DNA from: Alkalilimnicola sp. S0819
GTDB lineage: Bacteria > Pseudomonadota > Gammaproteobacteria > Nitrococcales > WHIW01
DNA length: 64,000 nt
Direction of reading: 5' to 3'
NCBI RefSeq assembly: GCF_009295635.1
Contig: NZ_WHIW01000002.1
Span: forward strand, 1-64,000
This document shows positions 1 to 7,066 of this stretch, in pieces. How positions within the stretch are numbered: position 1 is the first letter of the stretch; each line of letters opens with the position of its first letter. The notes under the pieces are model-generated. The model searched no databases and was not told the origin of the DNA. It was given only the letters and a program-made list of their open reading frames with translations. The position numbers and the translations under genes were made by a program.

Positions 1-707
1 AGCATCCAGCGCGCCAGGGTGTTGCGCGAGAGTTCCACCCCCATGCGGCCAAACGTTTTCTCCTGGCGGTACAGCGGCAGGCCATCGGCGTACTTGGCCG
101 TGGCGATGGTGGCGAGCAGCGCGGGGCTCGCATTGCTCTTGGGCAGGGGCTGTGGCGGCATGGGCGCCTGCACCACGCCGTCTTCACACTGCCGGCAGGC
201 GTATTTCAGCCGCACATGGCGGATGACCTGGATCTTGGCCGGGATGACGTCGAGCTGCTCGCTGACCTCCTGGCCGATCACCGCAAGCTCGCGGCCGTCC
301 TCGGCGCAGCGGCGCTCGTGCTCAGGCAATTCGTGAATCACCTCGACACGCGGCAGCTCCGGCGGCAGGGCAACGCGACCACCCCGGCGGCGCTTGCGCG
401 TCGGGGTGGTGTCATCCGTCTCGGGCGCCGACTCGGTGAGGGTCTCGGCGTCTTCAGCCTCCACCAGCGTTTCGGCTTCGTCGAAGAATAGATCCCGCTG
501 TTCAATGCGGTATTTTTCGGTGGACGGGCCGAAGCGTTGCTCGATGGCCAGGCGCAGCTGCTCGATCAGCGCCTGTTTCTCCGCCTGCCACTGTGCCTTT
601 TCAGCCACATGTCGGGCCGTCAGCCGCTCGATCTGCGCCCGTTGCTCGGCAAGCTGCTGCTGGAGATCCTCCACGGTCGGAGTGGTGCGGGAAGCGACTG
701 ATTTCAT
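1..707 (-). CDS. tnpC: IS66-family transposase TnpC, N-terminal part
   Basis: This is the catalytic transposase of IS66 elements, cut by the window edge with about 235 codons visible. The start ATG is at 707-705. The N-terminus is a predicted coiled coil (repeated Leu/Gln/Glu around residues 12-55), followed by the family motif RFGPSTEKY near residue 63 and an acidic Phe-Asp-Glu-Ala segment. A CRQCEDG zinc-ribbon-like motif leads into the QAPMP linker typical of IS66 transposases. The DDE catalytic domain lies beyond the window, so activity cannot be judged. It follows tnpB in the same orientation. Confidence 0.9.
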   Translation of the reverse strand, partial: MKSVASRTTPTVEDLQQQLAEQRAQIERLTARHVAEKAQWQAEKQALIEQLRLAIEQRFGPSTEKYRIEQRDLFFDEAETLVEAEDAETLTESAPETDDTTPTRKRRRGGRVALPPELPRVEVIHELPEHERRCAEDGRELAVIGQEVSEQLDVIPAKIQVIRHVRLKYACRQCEDGVVQAPMPPQPLPKSNASPALLATIATAKYADGLPLYRQEKTFGRMGVELSRNTLARWM

Positions 708-751
708 GGCGGTAATTATACCGCAAAAGACCCGCCAAAAGGAGCAGAATT

Positions 752-1108
752 TCACCCAACCGATTGATAATTCAACGCCTTGTGCGGTTTCATCAGAGCG
801 ATGTCGTAGCCGTCGAGCAGCCAGTTGAGCTGCTCGCTCGTCAGGCGCAACGGCGCCTCGCCGAGCGCCTCCGGCCACTTGAATCGCTCCGACTCCAGGC
901 GCTTGTACCAGAGCACGAAACCGTTGCGCTCCCAGGCGAGGATCTTCACCTTGTCCCGGGCCCGGTTGCAGAAGACGAAAACGGCCTCCTCGAAGGGATT
1001 TAGCTCCAGCGCCTCCTGGACCAAGACCGAGAGCCCATCGATGGACTTGCGCATGTCCACCGGCTCACGGCACAGATACACGCTCAGCCCGGCACCGGGG
1101 CGCATCAT
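752..1108 (-). CDS. tnpB: IS66 accessory protein TnpB
   Basis: A 118-residue protein of the IS66 Orf2/TnpB family, an accessory factor needed for transposition of these elements whose biochemistry is not settled. Diagnostic family motifs are visible: VDMRKSIDGL near residue 17, VFVFCNRARDKVKIL near residue 43, and WYKRLE.GRF-like text (here WYKRLESERFKWP) near residue 67. The length fits the usual 110-120 residues. Its start overlaps the end of tnpA (1105-1108), which suggests translational coupling. Confidence 0.93.
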   Translation of the reverse strand: MMRPGAGLSVYLCREPVDMRKSIDGLSVLVQEALELNPFEEAVFVFCNRARDKVKILAWERNGFVLWYKRLESERFKWPEALGEAPLRLTSEQLNWLLDGYDIALMKPHKALNYQSVG

Positions 1109-1314
1109 GCCACCATCTCCACGGCCACGAAACGCGCCGGCCGGTGCCGCGCGGGCACGGCGACACCGAGCTCAGCCAAGTGGCGCTCCCAGGCCAGCAA
1201 GTCGGCGAGCTCCAATTGCTGCGCCTCGGCGTAGGCGCTCAGGGTCTGCCCCGAGGACGCGGCGTGGTACAAATAGCCGAGCCAGCGGGCTCGAGCCGGG
1301 GAAAGCCAAAGCAT
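1105..1314 (-). CDS. tnpA: IS66 accessory protein TnpA (Orf1-like)
   Basis: A 69-residue first gene of the IS66 element. The sequence has a short helix-turn-helix-like pattern (SGQTLSAYAEAQQL, then LAWERHLAELGV) as in IS66 TnpA proteins, which match substrates by a short HTH. It is shorter than many TnpA proteins (around 100-130 residues), so this is either a short subtype or a version starting later than annotated. The stop overlaps the tnpB start by 4 nt. Its position just inside the element boundary at 1397 supports the call. Confidence 0.75.
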   Translation of the reverse strand: MLWLSPARARWLGYLYHAASSGQTLSAYAEAQQLELADLLAWERHLAELGVAVPARHRPARFVAVEMVA

Positions 1315-1573
1315 CGTGATCGCCTCCTTTAGTGATGGAGACGATAGTGTCAGCGGTCCTGGTGAGCTTCAGAAGAAGGGGTTGGTGGAGCGCTTACGTC
1401 GGTTCCAGCGATTTGTTAGCCTCCGTTCCCGCTCGTCGGCTTCGGGGGGTTCGGTGGTGGTGGGGGGCGAACGCTCGTTGGTGGCGGGTTGACGTTCGCG
1501 TTATCTCTGAATCCGCCGTTGTTGCCGCCCCGGTTCGGAGGGGGCGGGGGATTTGAGCCTTTTCTCCGGTTCG

Positions 1574-2182
1574 TCATGCTGTCGCTCCAACTTCACTTAC
1601 AAACTCAACCCACTTCACGTCTCGCGCGTGAACGAGGATTCCATCCAGCTGAGCCAAGTCAATCGATGAGCCGTCCTCCTGGATCCAGCAGGGTAGCATC
1701 AAGTAAAACTGCCCTTTGTCCGCCTCGACCGGCCATTCCTTCGGCCATCCGTAGAGTCGGCGCCCGTCATTCAGGTGGAGAATTACGAACATCACCTTCT
1801 GCGACAGTACGCAGTACCACTCGGACGGATGGGAGGTTCTGGTGGTGAAGCCGGCCTTTCTAAGCCACTTGTGAATTGTGTCGTTGTTTGTGCAATGGGC
1901 GAGAACCCCGCCGAAGACGACCGCGAGCGCTAGAGCGGCCAGCCCTTCGGAAGCTTTGCTCCACGGAGCGAGCGCGATCCAGTTCCCAGCGTACTCGAGC
2001 GACCATCGGACGACCGGCACCAGTGCCTGTATCAGAAAGGTGAACACCAGCGCCTGGACAACCCGCTCAAACTGAGAAGGCTTCGGGTGCGACGTAAGAC
2101 CATAGAAAATCCACGCGGCCAGAAAGCCGGGCAAAAGGTAGGTTAGAAGCGCAACCAAGTCTTTTGAAAATTCTGCCGGCAT
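1574..2182 (-). CDS. DUF6338-like membrane protein of unknown function
   Basis: A 202-residue protein. The first ~30 residues form a membrane segment (LLTYLLPGFLAAWIFYGL); two further hydrophobic stretches lie near residues 45-60 and 80-95. The rest is probably cytoplasmic, with a Trp/Gly-rich stretch (RRLYGWPKEWP) near residue 143. The start region and this motif resemble proteins assigned to DUF6338, but that is from memory. It lies 39 bp after the 2222-2851 gene on the same strand and may share its transcript. Function unknown. Confidence 0.6.
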   Translation of the reverse strand: MPAEFSKDLVALLTYLLPGFLAAWIFYGLTSHPKPSQFERVVQALVFTFLIQALVPVVRWSLEYAGNWIALAPWSKASEGLAALALAVVFGGVLAHCTNNDTIHKWLRKAGFTTRTSHPSEWYCVLSQKVMFVILHLNDGRRLYGWPKEWPVEADKGQFYLMLPCWIQEDGSSIDLAQLDGILVHARDVKWVEFVSEVGATA

Positions 2183-2221
2183 CTCAATTACTAACGGCTA
2201 ATGCGAGAGCTGAGCTCATAC

Positions 2222-2851
2222 CTACTGTTCCTCAACCGGTTCGAGGATAAGATGAGCTAAATGCTCAAGCATCAAGGTGGCCCGTATCCGGCCAGACAAC
2301 TGCGATACGAAAACACCACGCACAGCCTCTTGCGAAAGAGCGCGCTCGAGTTGCCCGACGAGCTCCGCCTTGTCTTCGTCTTGGTGGTACTCGACACCGT
2401 TCAGCCATGACTTGAGGCTGCTGTCGTCGAACAGCGGAACACCGTTCACCGATATCTGAAAGTAAGGCTGATAGTCGCCGTGCTCATAGACCTGCCGAAT
2501 AGTCTTTATGTGTCGGGCAAGGGAGGTTCCTCGCCCTTTTCTGCCGAACAGAGCACAAGTCTTTTCGAACGAAGCTGGTTCGCGCGCCAGAAAGATAGGA
2601 CGCGCCAAGTGAAGGAGCGCACATACATCTCCATAAGCGAAGTCGCTGATCTCGAGTGACAGACCAGATTCCGCTTTCCACCTGATGTTCTTGATCGTCG
2701 GAAAATCACTCAGTATCCGAGCGCCGCGTAAGCGGTCGCAGTTACGAATAAACTGCCGGAGGAGAGCGCTCTCGTCGTCCTCAAACACAAGCGTCAGCTG
2801 TTCACTCGGACTTCCATCCTCAGGAACAGCGTTTAGCTTCACTACCGTCAT
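2222..2851 (-). CDS. Hypothetical protein, soluble
   Basis: A 209-residue protein that I do not recognise. It has no signal peptide or membrane segment; composition is mixed alpha/beta, with acidic N-terminal (VFEDDESALL) and helical C-terminal (LMLEHLAHLIL) parts. Its ATG (2851-2849) overlaps the stop of the truncated RelE-like gene by 3 nt, so it is translated from the same mRNA as the toxin-antitoxin remnant. The abrupt join between a broken toxin and this gene suggests the region was assembled by recombination. Confidence 0.6.
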   Translation of the reverse strand: MTVVKLNAVPEDGSPSEQLTLVFEDDESALLRQFIRNCDRLRGARILSDFPTIKNIRWKAESGLSLEISDFAYGDVCALLHLARPIFLAREPASFEKTCALFGRKGRGTSLARHIKTIRQVYEHGDYQPYFQISVNGVPLFDDSSLKSWLNGVEYHQDEDKAELVGQLERALSQEAVRGVFVSQLSGRIRATLMLEHLAHLILEPVEEQ

Positions 2852-2985
2852 GTCATCCCCACATGGCTAATGACGCGGCTGACTTCGTTGCCGAATCGGC
2901 CGCCCAAGCCGGGCACCTCTGATTCGTACCGCGCCGCTTCCTCGATAAGTTCCTCTTCCGCCTCCGGATGGAACTCGTGCTTCAT
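2848..2985 (-). pseudogene. RelE/ParE-family toxin, truncated to 45 residues
   Basis: This short frame starts with the characteristic opening of RelE/ParE toxins of the ParE_toxin family: HPEAEEELIEEAARYE, then VPGLGGRF near residue 25. Family members are normally around 90-105 residues and carry key basic and aromatic residues in the C-terminal half. Here the reading stops after residue 45 (TGA 2850-2848), so that half is missing and toxicity is unlikely. The ATG (2985-2983) overlaps the antitoxin stop in the usual antitoxin-toxin arrangement, which supports the identification. The next gene begins inside its stop codon. Confidence 0.75.
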
Positions 2986-3215
2986 TGGTGCAGGCGGTTT
3001 CGCAGTCGCTCAAAAACCTGTGCGCCGGGCACACCCTGTACCGTTCCGTCTACCAGATCCTGATATCGCCGCTGGGCTTCCACCAGCCAGGCCTTCTCGA
3101 CCTCCGAGTCGGCGGGAGCATCCAATTCGGCCACCAAGGTGCGCAGCAGCTCGTTCTTCTCTGAGTCGCTGAGCGATTGAATGTCCTTGTAGATGTCTGA
3201 AATCGTCCGTGCCAT
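2982..3215 (-). CDS. Addiction-module antitoxin (Unstab_antitox / TIGR02574-like)
   Basis: A 77-residue protein resembling the small 'putative addiction module component' antitoxins that pair with RelE/ParE toxins. It begins with ISDIYKDIQSLSDSEKNELL, a helical start typical of the family, and has a WLVEAQRRYQDLVDG segment near residue 43 where members contact the toxin. It overlaps the truncated toxin by 4 nt (ATGA). It appears to be intact while its partner is broken, so the pair can no longer act as an addiction module unless the toxin half is supplied elsewhere. Confidence 0.8.
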   Translation of the reverse strand: MARTISDIYKDIQSLSDSEKNELLRTLVAELDAPADSEVEKAWLVEAQRRYQDLVDGTVQGVPGAQVFERLRNRLHQ

Positions 3216-3414
3216 GGCAAGTCTCCGTGGAGGCAGTGAGCATCAGTTTACCGCCTCTGCTTCACCAGCCGCCAACTTGTGTTCTCCCGCGCGGCGCTTA
3301 TGATGGGCGGCGACATCACCCCCCACGCCTCTCCACGATGCGTACCCCGGGGGGTTACTTGTCTATGGGGCCCCGCTCTTGTCGCGGTTAACACGCCGCG
3401 CTAGTGTCCCTTGC

Positions 3415-3726
3415 ATGAACAAGAATCCCATCGGCCCGATCCATCCGGGCGAACACCTCGCGGAGTACCTGGAAGAGTTCGGCATCAGCCAGTACCGCCT
3501 GGCCAAGGACATCAGCGTGCCGCCCCGGCGGATCAACGAGATCGTCAAGGGCACGCGGGCGGTCACCGCGGACACGGCCCTGCGCCTGGGCCGCTATTTC
3601 GGCACCAGCCCCGAGTTCTGGATGAATCTGCAGGACCGCTACGAGCTGGACAAGGCGGCCCTGGAACTCGGCGGCCGACTGGACGCCGAGGTGCGCCCAT
3701 CCCCGCAGGTCGCCGCCCACCGCTGA
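3415..3726 (+). CDS. higA: HigA-family antitoxin / XRE-type HTH regulator, orphan
   Basis: A 103-residue protein with the hallmark HigA opening (IHPGEHLAEYLEEFGIS) and an XRE helix-turn-helix (residues ~22-60: YRLAKDISVPPRRINEIVKG), followed by the family sequence LRLGRYFGTSPEFWMNLQ. I chose the ATG at 3415 because family homology begins immediately after it; the frame is open back to 3379 but the added residues look random. The cognate HigB toxin gene, normally just upstream, is not visible in 3216-3414. It is 35 bp ahead of hsdR and may regulate that gene or simply be a relic. Confidence 0.88.
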   Translation: MNKNPIGPIHPGEHLAEYLEEFGISQYRLAKDISVPPRRINEIVKGTRAVTADTALRLGRYFGTSPEFWMNLQDRYELDKAALELGGRLDAEVRPSPQVAAHR

Positions 3727-3761
3727 ACCCGCCGTCCGGCCCGCAACAACAATAAAAAGTC

Positions 3762-6700
3762 ATGGAAAAGAGTCAGGAACGCATCTTTCAGGACCACATC
3801 GTCGATTATCTCGGCCAACACGGCTGGAAAGTCGGCACCGCCGCCGCCTATGACCGGGCCCGCGCCCTGTATCCCGAGGACGTGCTGGCCTTCGTTCAGT
3901 CCGCCCACCCGGAGCAATGGGGGCGCCTGCAACGCCATTACCCGCAGAACCCCGACCAGGCCCTGCTCGATGGTCTGGCGCGCAATCTCCAGCGCGACGG
4001 CACCCTCTCCGTGCTGCGCCACGGCTACAAGGACCGGGGCGCGCGGCTGCGCTTCTGCCAGTTCAAGCCCGACCACGGCATGAACCCGGAGACCCTGGCC
4101 CGTTACCGGGCCAACCGCCTGCGGGTGGTGCCCGAGGTCTCCTACGCCGTGGACCCGGCCGAGAACTACAACCCGCGGCTGGACCTGGTGCTCTTCGTCA
4201 ACGGCATTCCGGTGGCCACCCTGGAGCTGAAGAGCGCCTTCAAGCAGTCGGTGGACAACGCCAAGCGTCAGTACCGCCGCGACCGCCCGCCGAAAAACCC
4301 CAACACCCGCCGCGACGAGCCGCTGCTCGCCTTCAAGCGCGGCGCGCTGGTGCATTTCGTGGTGAGCCAGGAAGAGGTCTGGATGAGCACCCGGCTTGCC
4401 GGCAAGGACACCTTCTTTCTGCCCTTCAACCGCGGCACCAACGAGGGCGGCGCGGGCAATCCGCCGAACCCTCAGGGCTTCGACACGGCTTATCTGTGGG
4501 AACAGGTGTTCCAGCTGGACGCCTGGCTGAAGATCCTCGGCCGCTTCATCCACCTGCAGAAAGAGATCAAGGAAGACTTTCACGGCCGGCGTTACACGAA
4601 GGAAACCCTGATCTTCCCCCGCTTCCATCAGTGGGAAGTGGTCAACGAATTGGTGGAGGAAACCGCCGAGGAGGGGCCGGGCAAGCGGTATCTGGTGCAG
4701 CACAGCGCGGGCTCGGGCAAGTCCAATTCCATCGCCTGGACGGCCCACCAGCTGGCATCCCTGTACGGGCCGGACGAGCAGAAGCTGTTCCAGTCGGTGA
4801 TCGTGGTCACCGACCGCACCGTGCTGGACGCCCAGCTGCAGGAGACCATATACCAGTTCGAGCACGCCGGCGGCGTGGTCTGCCGCATCAGCCGCGAGGA
4901 GGGCGAGGGCAGTAAGTCCGCGCAATTGGCCCAGGCCCTGGAAGAGGGCACGCCGATCATTGTCGTGACCCTGCAGACCTTTCCCGCCCTGTACGAGGCC
5001 CTGGACAAGCGCCCGGCGCTGAAAGGCCGCAGCTTCGCGGTGATCGCCGACGAGGCCCATTCCTCCCAGACCGGCTCGGCGGCGAACAAGCTCAAGGCCC
5101 TGCTGGGGGCCGATGCCGCGGAGCTGGGCGAGGAGCCTTCCGCCGAAGACCTGCTGGACGCCGCGGTGGCCGCCCGCCGCCCCGCCGAGCGGATCAGCTA
5201 TTACGCCTTCACGGCCACACCCAAGGCCAAGACCATCGAGATGTTCGGCCGTCCGCCCCGGCCCGAGCTGCCGCCCGCGGACGACAACAAGCCCGAGCCC
5301 ACGCACGTCTACACCATGCGCCAGGCCATCGAGGAGGGCTTCATCCTCGATGTGCTGCGCAACTACACCTCGTACAACACCGCCTGGAAGATCGCCCACC
5401 AGGGCGACGCGGAACGGGAGGTGGACAGCAAGCGTGCCGCCACCCTCATCGCCAAATGGCTGCGCCTGCACCCGCACAACATCGGCCAGAAGGTGGAGAT
5501 CATCGTCGAGCACTTTCGCGACAAGGTCGCGCATCGGCTGGATGGTCAGGCCAAGGCCATGCTGGTGACCGGCTCGCGCCGCGAGGCGGTGCGCTACCAG
5601 CTCGCCATGCGCCGCTATGCCGAGCTCCACGGCTACGGTGATGTGCACCCCATGGTGGCCTTCTCGGGCAGTGTGGAGCCGGACGAGGCCATCCCCGAGG
5701 AAGTCACCGAGACCAGTCGGCTGCTGAACCCGGGCCTGAAAGGGCGCGACCTGCGCGATGCCTTCGACACCGACGAATACAACGTCATGATCGTCGCCAA
5801 CAAGTTCCAGACCGGCTTCGACCAGCCCAAGCTCTGCGCCATGTACGTGGACAAGAAGCTCCAGGGCGTGGACTGCGTGCAGACCCTCTCGCGGCTCAAC
5901 CGCACCTTCCCCGGCAAGGACAGCACCTTCGTGCTGGATTTCGTCAACGAGCCCGACGAGATCAAGGCCGCCTTCGAGCCCTACTACAACAGCGCCGAGC
6001 TGGCCGGCGTGTCCGACCCCAATCTGGTCTACGACCTGCAGAGCAAGCTGGACGAGCAGCGCATTTACCTGTGGAACGAGGTGGAGGCCTTCGCCCGGGC
6101 CTTCTTCGATCCCCGCGGCCAGCAGGCCGAGCTCACTCGCTGGTGCCGCCCGGCGGTGGACCGCTGGCGGGTGCAGTACCGGGAGGTGGCGAGCCACATC
6201 CGCGATCTGCAGGATGAAAAACGCCGACTGCAGGCGGATGGAGACGACACCGGCGTGCAGCGCGCCGAGCATGCGCTGAAAGAGGCCGGCGAGGAGAAGG
6301 ACCGCCTGGACCAGTTCAAGAAGGACCTGGGCAGTTTCCTGCGTTATTACGAGTTCATGTCCCAGATCCTGGACTACGACGACCCGGAGCTGGAGCAGCT
6401 CAGCATCTACGCCCGCCACCTGCTGCCCCTGCTGCGGGTGGAGCGGCTGGAGGAGGACGAGATTGATCTGTCCGAGCTGGCGCTCACCCATTACCGGCTG
6501 ACCAAGCAGCGCGAGGCGCGCCTTCAGCTGGGCGAGGATGCCGCCGAGTATCAGTTGAAGCCCACCAGCGAGCTGGGTTCAGGCAGGCCGCATGATCCGC
6601 ATAAAGAGCGGCTGGCCGAGATCATCGCCCGGATGAACGAACTCTTCGGCGCCGAGACCACCGATGGGGACAAGCTGCGCTGGCTGAAGAGCCTGACCGG

Positions 6701-6923
6701 CAAGGTCACGGAGAACGAGGCGGTGATGGCGCAGCTGGCCAACAACAGCGATGAGCAGGTGTGGCACGGGGATTATCCCTTGGCGGTGGATGACGCGGTG
6801 CTTGAGAGCGGGCAGGCGGAAGAGAAATTCAGAGCCCGGTATTACGAGGACGAGCAGGCCAAGCGCTTGGTGCAGCGGGCGGTGTTGCAGTTGATTCGGG
6901 AGGCGCTGCCGGGGGTGGGGTAG
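3762..6923 (+). CDS. hsdR: Type I restriction enzyme, R (motor/nuclease) subunit HsdR
   Basis: A 1053-residue restriction subunit that would cleave unmodified DNA by ATP-driven translocation when assembled with HsdM and HsdS. Visible motifs: the nuclease core D..ELKS (PDLVLFVNG-like segment near residue 138, ELKS near 154), Walker A AGSGKS with Lys320, DEAH near residue 430, motif III YAFTATPK near 481, and the helicase motif SRLNRTF near 706. The C-terminus is charged and helical, as usual for the M/S-contacting region. The length is normal and the frame intact. No hsdM or hsdS occurs in the window: upstream are only toxin-antitoxin fragments and IS66, and the next gene downstream is convergent. 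Confidence 0.95.
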   Translation: MEKSQERIFQDHIVDYLGQHGWKVGTAAAYDRARALYPEDVLAFVQSAHPEQWGRLQRHYPQNPDQALLDGLARNLQRDGTLSVLRHGYKDRGARLRFCQFKPDHGMNPETLARYRANRLRVVPEVSYAVDPAENYNPRLDLVLFVNGIPVATLELKSAFKQSVDNAKRQYRRDRPPKNPNTRRDEPLLAFKRGALVHFVVSQEEVWMSTRLAGKDTFFLPFNRGTNEGGAGNPPNPQGFDTAYLWEQVFQLDAWLKILGRFIHLQKEIKEDFHGRRYTKETLIFPRFHQWEVVNELVEETAEEGPGKRYLVQHSAGSGKSNSIAWTAHQLASLYGPDEQKLFQSVIVVTDRTVLDAQLQETIYQFEHAGGVVCRISREEGEGSKSAQLAQALEEGTPIIVVTLQTFPALYEALDKRPALKGRSFAVIADEAHSSQTGSAANKLKALLGADAAELGEEPSAEDLLDAAVAARRPAERISYYAFTATPKAKTIEMFGRPPRPELPPADDNKPEPTHVYTMRQAIEEGFILDVLRNYTSYNTAWKIAHQGDAEREVDSKRAATLIAKWLRLHPHNIGQKVEIIVEHFRDKVAHRLDGQAKAMLVTGSRREAVRYQLAMRRYAELHGYGDVHPMVAFSGSVEPDEAIPEEVTETSRLLNPGLKGRDLRDAFDTDEYNVMIVANKFQTGFDQPKLCAMYVDKKLQGVDCVQTLSRLNRTFPGKDSTFVLDFVNEPDEIKAAFEPYYNSAELAGVSDPNLVYDLQSKLDEQRIYLWNEVEAFARAFFDPRGQQAELTRWCRPAVDRWRVQYREVASHIRDLQDEKRRLQADGDDTGVQRAEHALKEAGEEKDRLDQFKKDLGSFLRYYEFMSQILDYDDPELEQLSIYARHLLPLLRVERLEEDEIDLSELALTHYRLTKQREARLQLGEDAAEYQLKPTSELGSGRPHDPHKERLAEIIARMNELFGAETTDGDKLRWLKSLTGKVTENEAVMAQLANNSDEQVWHGDYPLAVDDAVLESGQAEEKFRARYYEDEQAKRLVQRAVLQLIREALPGVG

Positions 6924-6929
6924 GGGGGG

Positions 6930-7053
6930 ATCCTCGATTCCGCTTCGCTGCATCGTGGCTACGCGGATGGTGGTGCCGGCGTTTTGTGCCGGCGCCCTAA
7001 GCCCCGGCGCCGCCCCGCGTAGCCCGGGTGGAGCCGAAGGCGGGAACCCGGGA
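6930..7053. repeat. Pair of inverted REP/BIME-like repeats between convergent genes
   Basis: Two imperfect copies of a GC-rich palindromic unit face each other. The first (6930-6963) reads CCTCGATTCCGCTTCGCTGC then ATCGTGGCTACG. The second (7018-7053) reads GTAGCCCGGGTGGAGC and closes with AACCCGGG; its CCCGGG arms can pair (7023-7028 with 7047-7052). Such GTAGCC...GGAGCGAAGC units are scattered in intergenic DNA of many gammaproteobacteria. Sitting between the stops of hsdR and the amidotransferase, they may also act as a transcription barrier. Confidence 0.6.
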
Positions 7054-7066
7054 TCTCCGCGCGTCC

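Larger units (their letters stand above)
1..1397 (-). mobile_element. IS66-family insertion sequence, one end (partial)
   Basis: Three minus-strand genes in the canonical IS66 order (tnpA, tnpB, tnpC) occupy this stretch, and the element continues past the left window edge. Read on the minus strand it begins with GTAAGCGC at 1397-1390, which matches the start of typical IS66 terminal inverted repeats, so I place the outer boundary at 1397. The flanking bases 1398-1405 would be the 8-bp target duplication, but the partner copy is outside the window. Coding frames look intact as far as visible. Confidence 0.85.

Noticed and set aside
1400-1573. Possible integron attC-like sequence (GTTAGCC core)
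   Set aside because: The core deviates from GTTRRRY and no paired complementary core or cassette structure could be found.
3216-3414. Possible HigB toxin upstream of HigA
   Set aside because: No frame of suitable length or HigB-like motif exists in these 199 bases on either strand.
3639-6491. A 950-residue minus-strand frame opposite hsdR
   Set aside because: hsdR has complete motor and nuclease motifs on the plus strand; the antisense frame has none.
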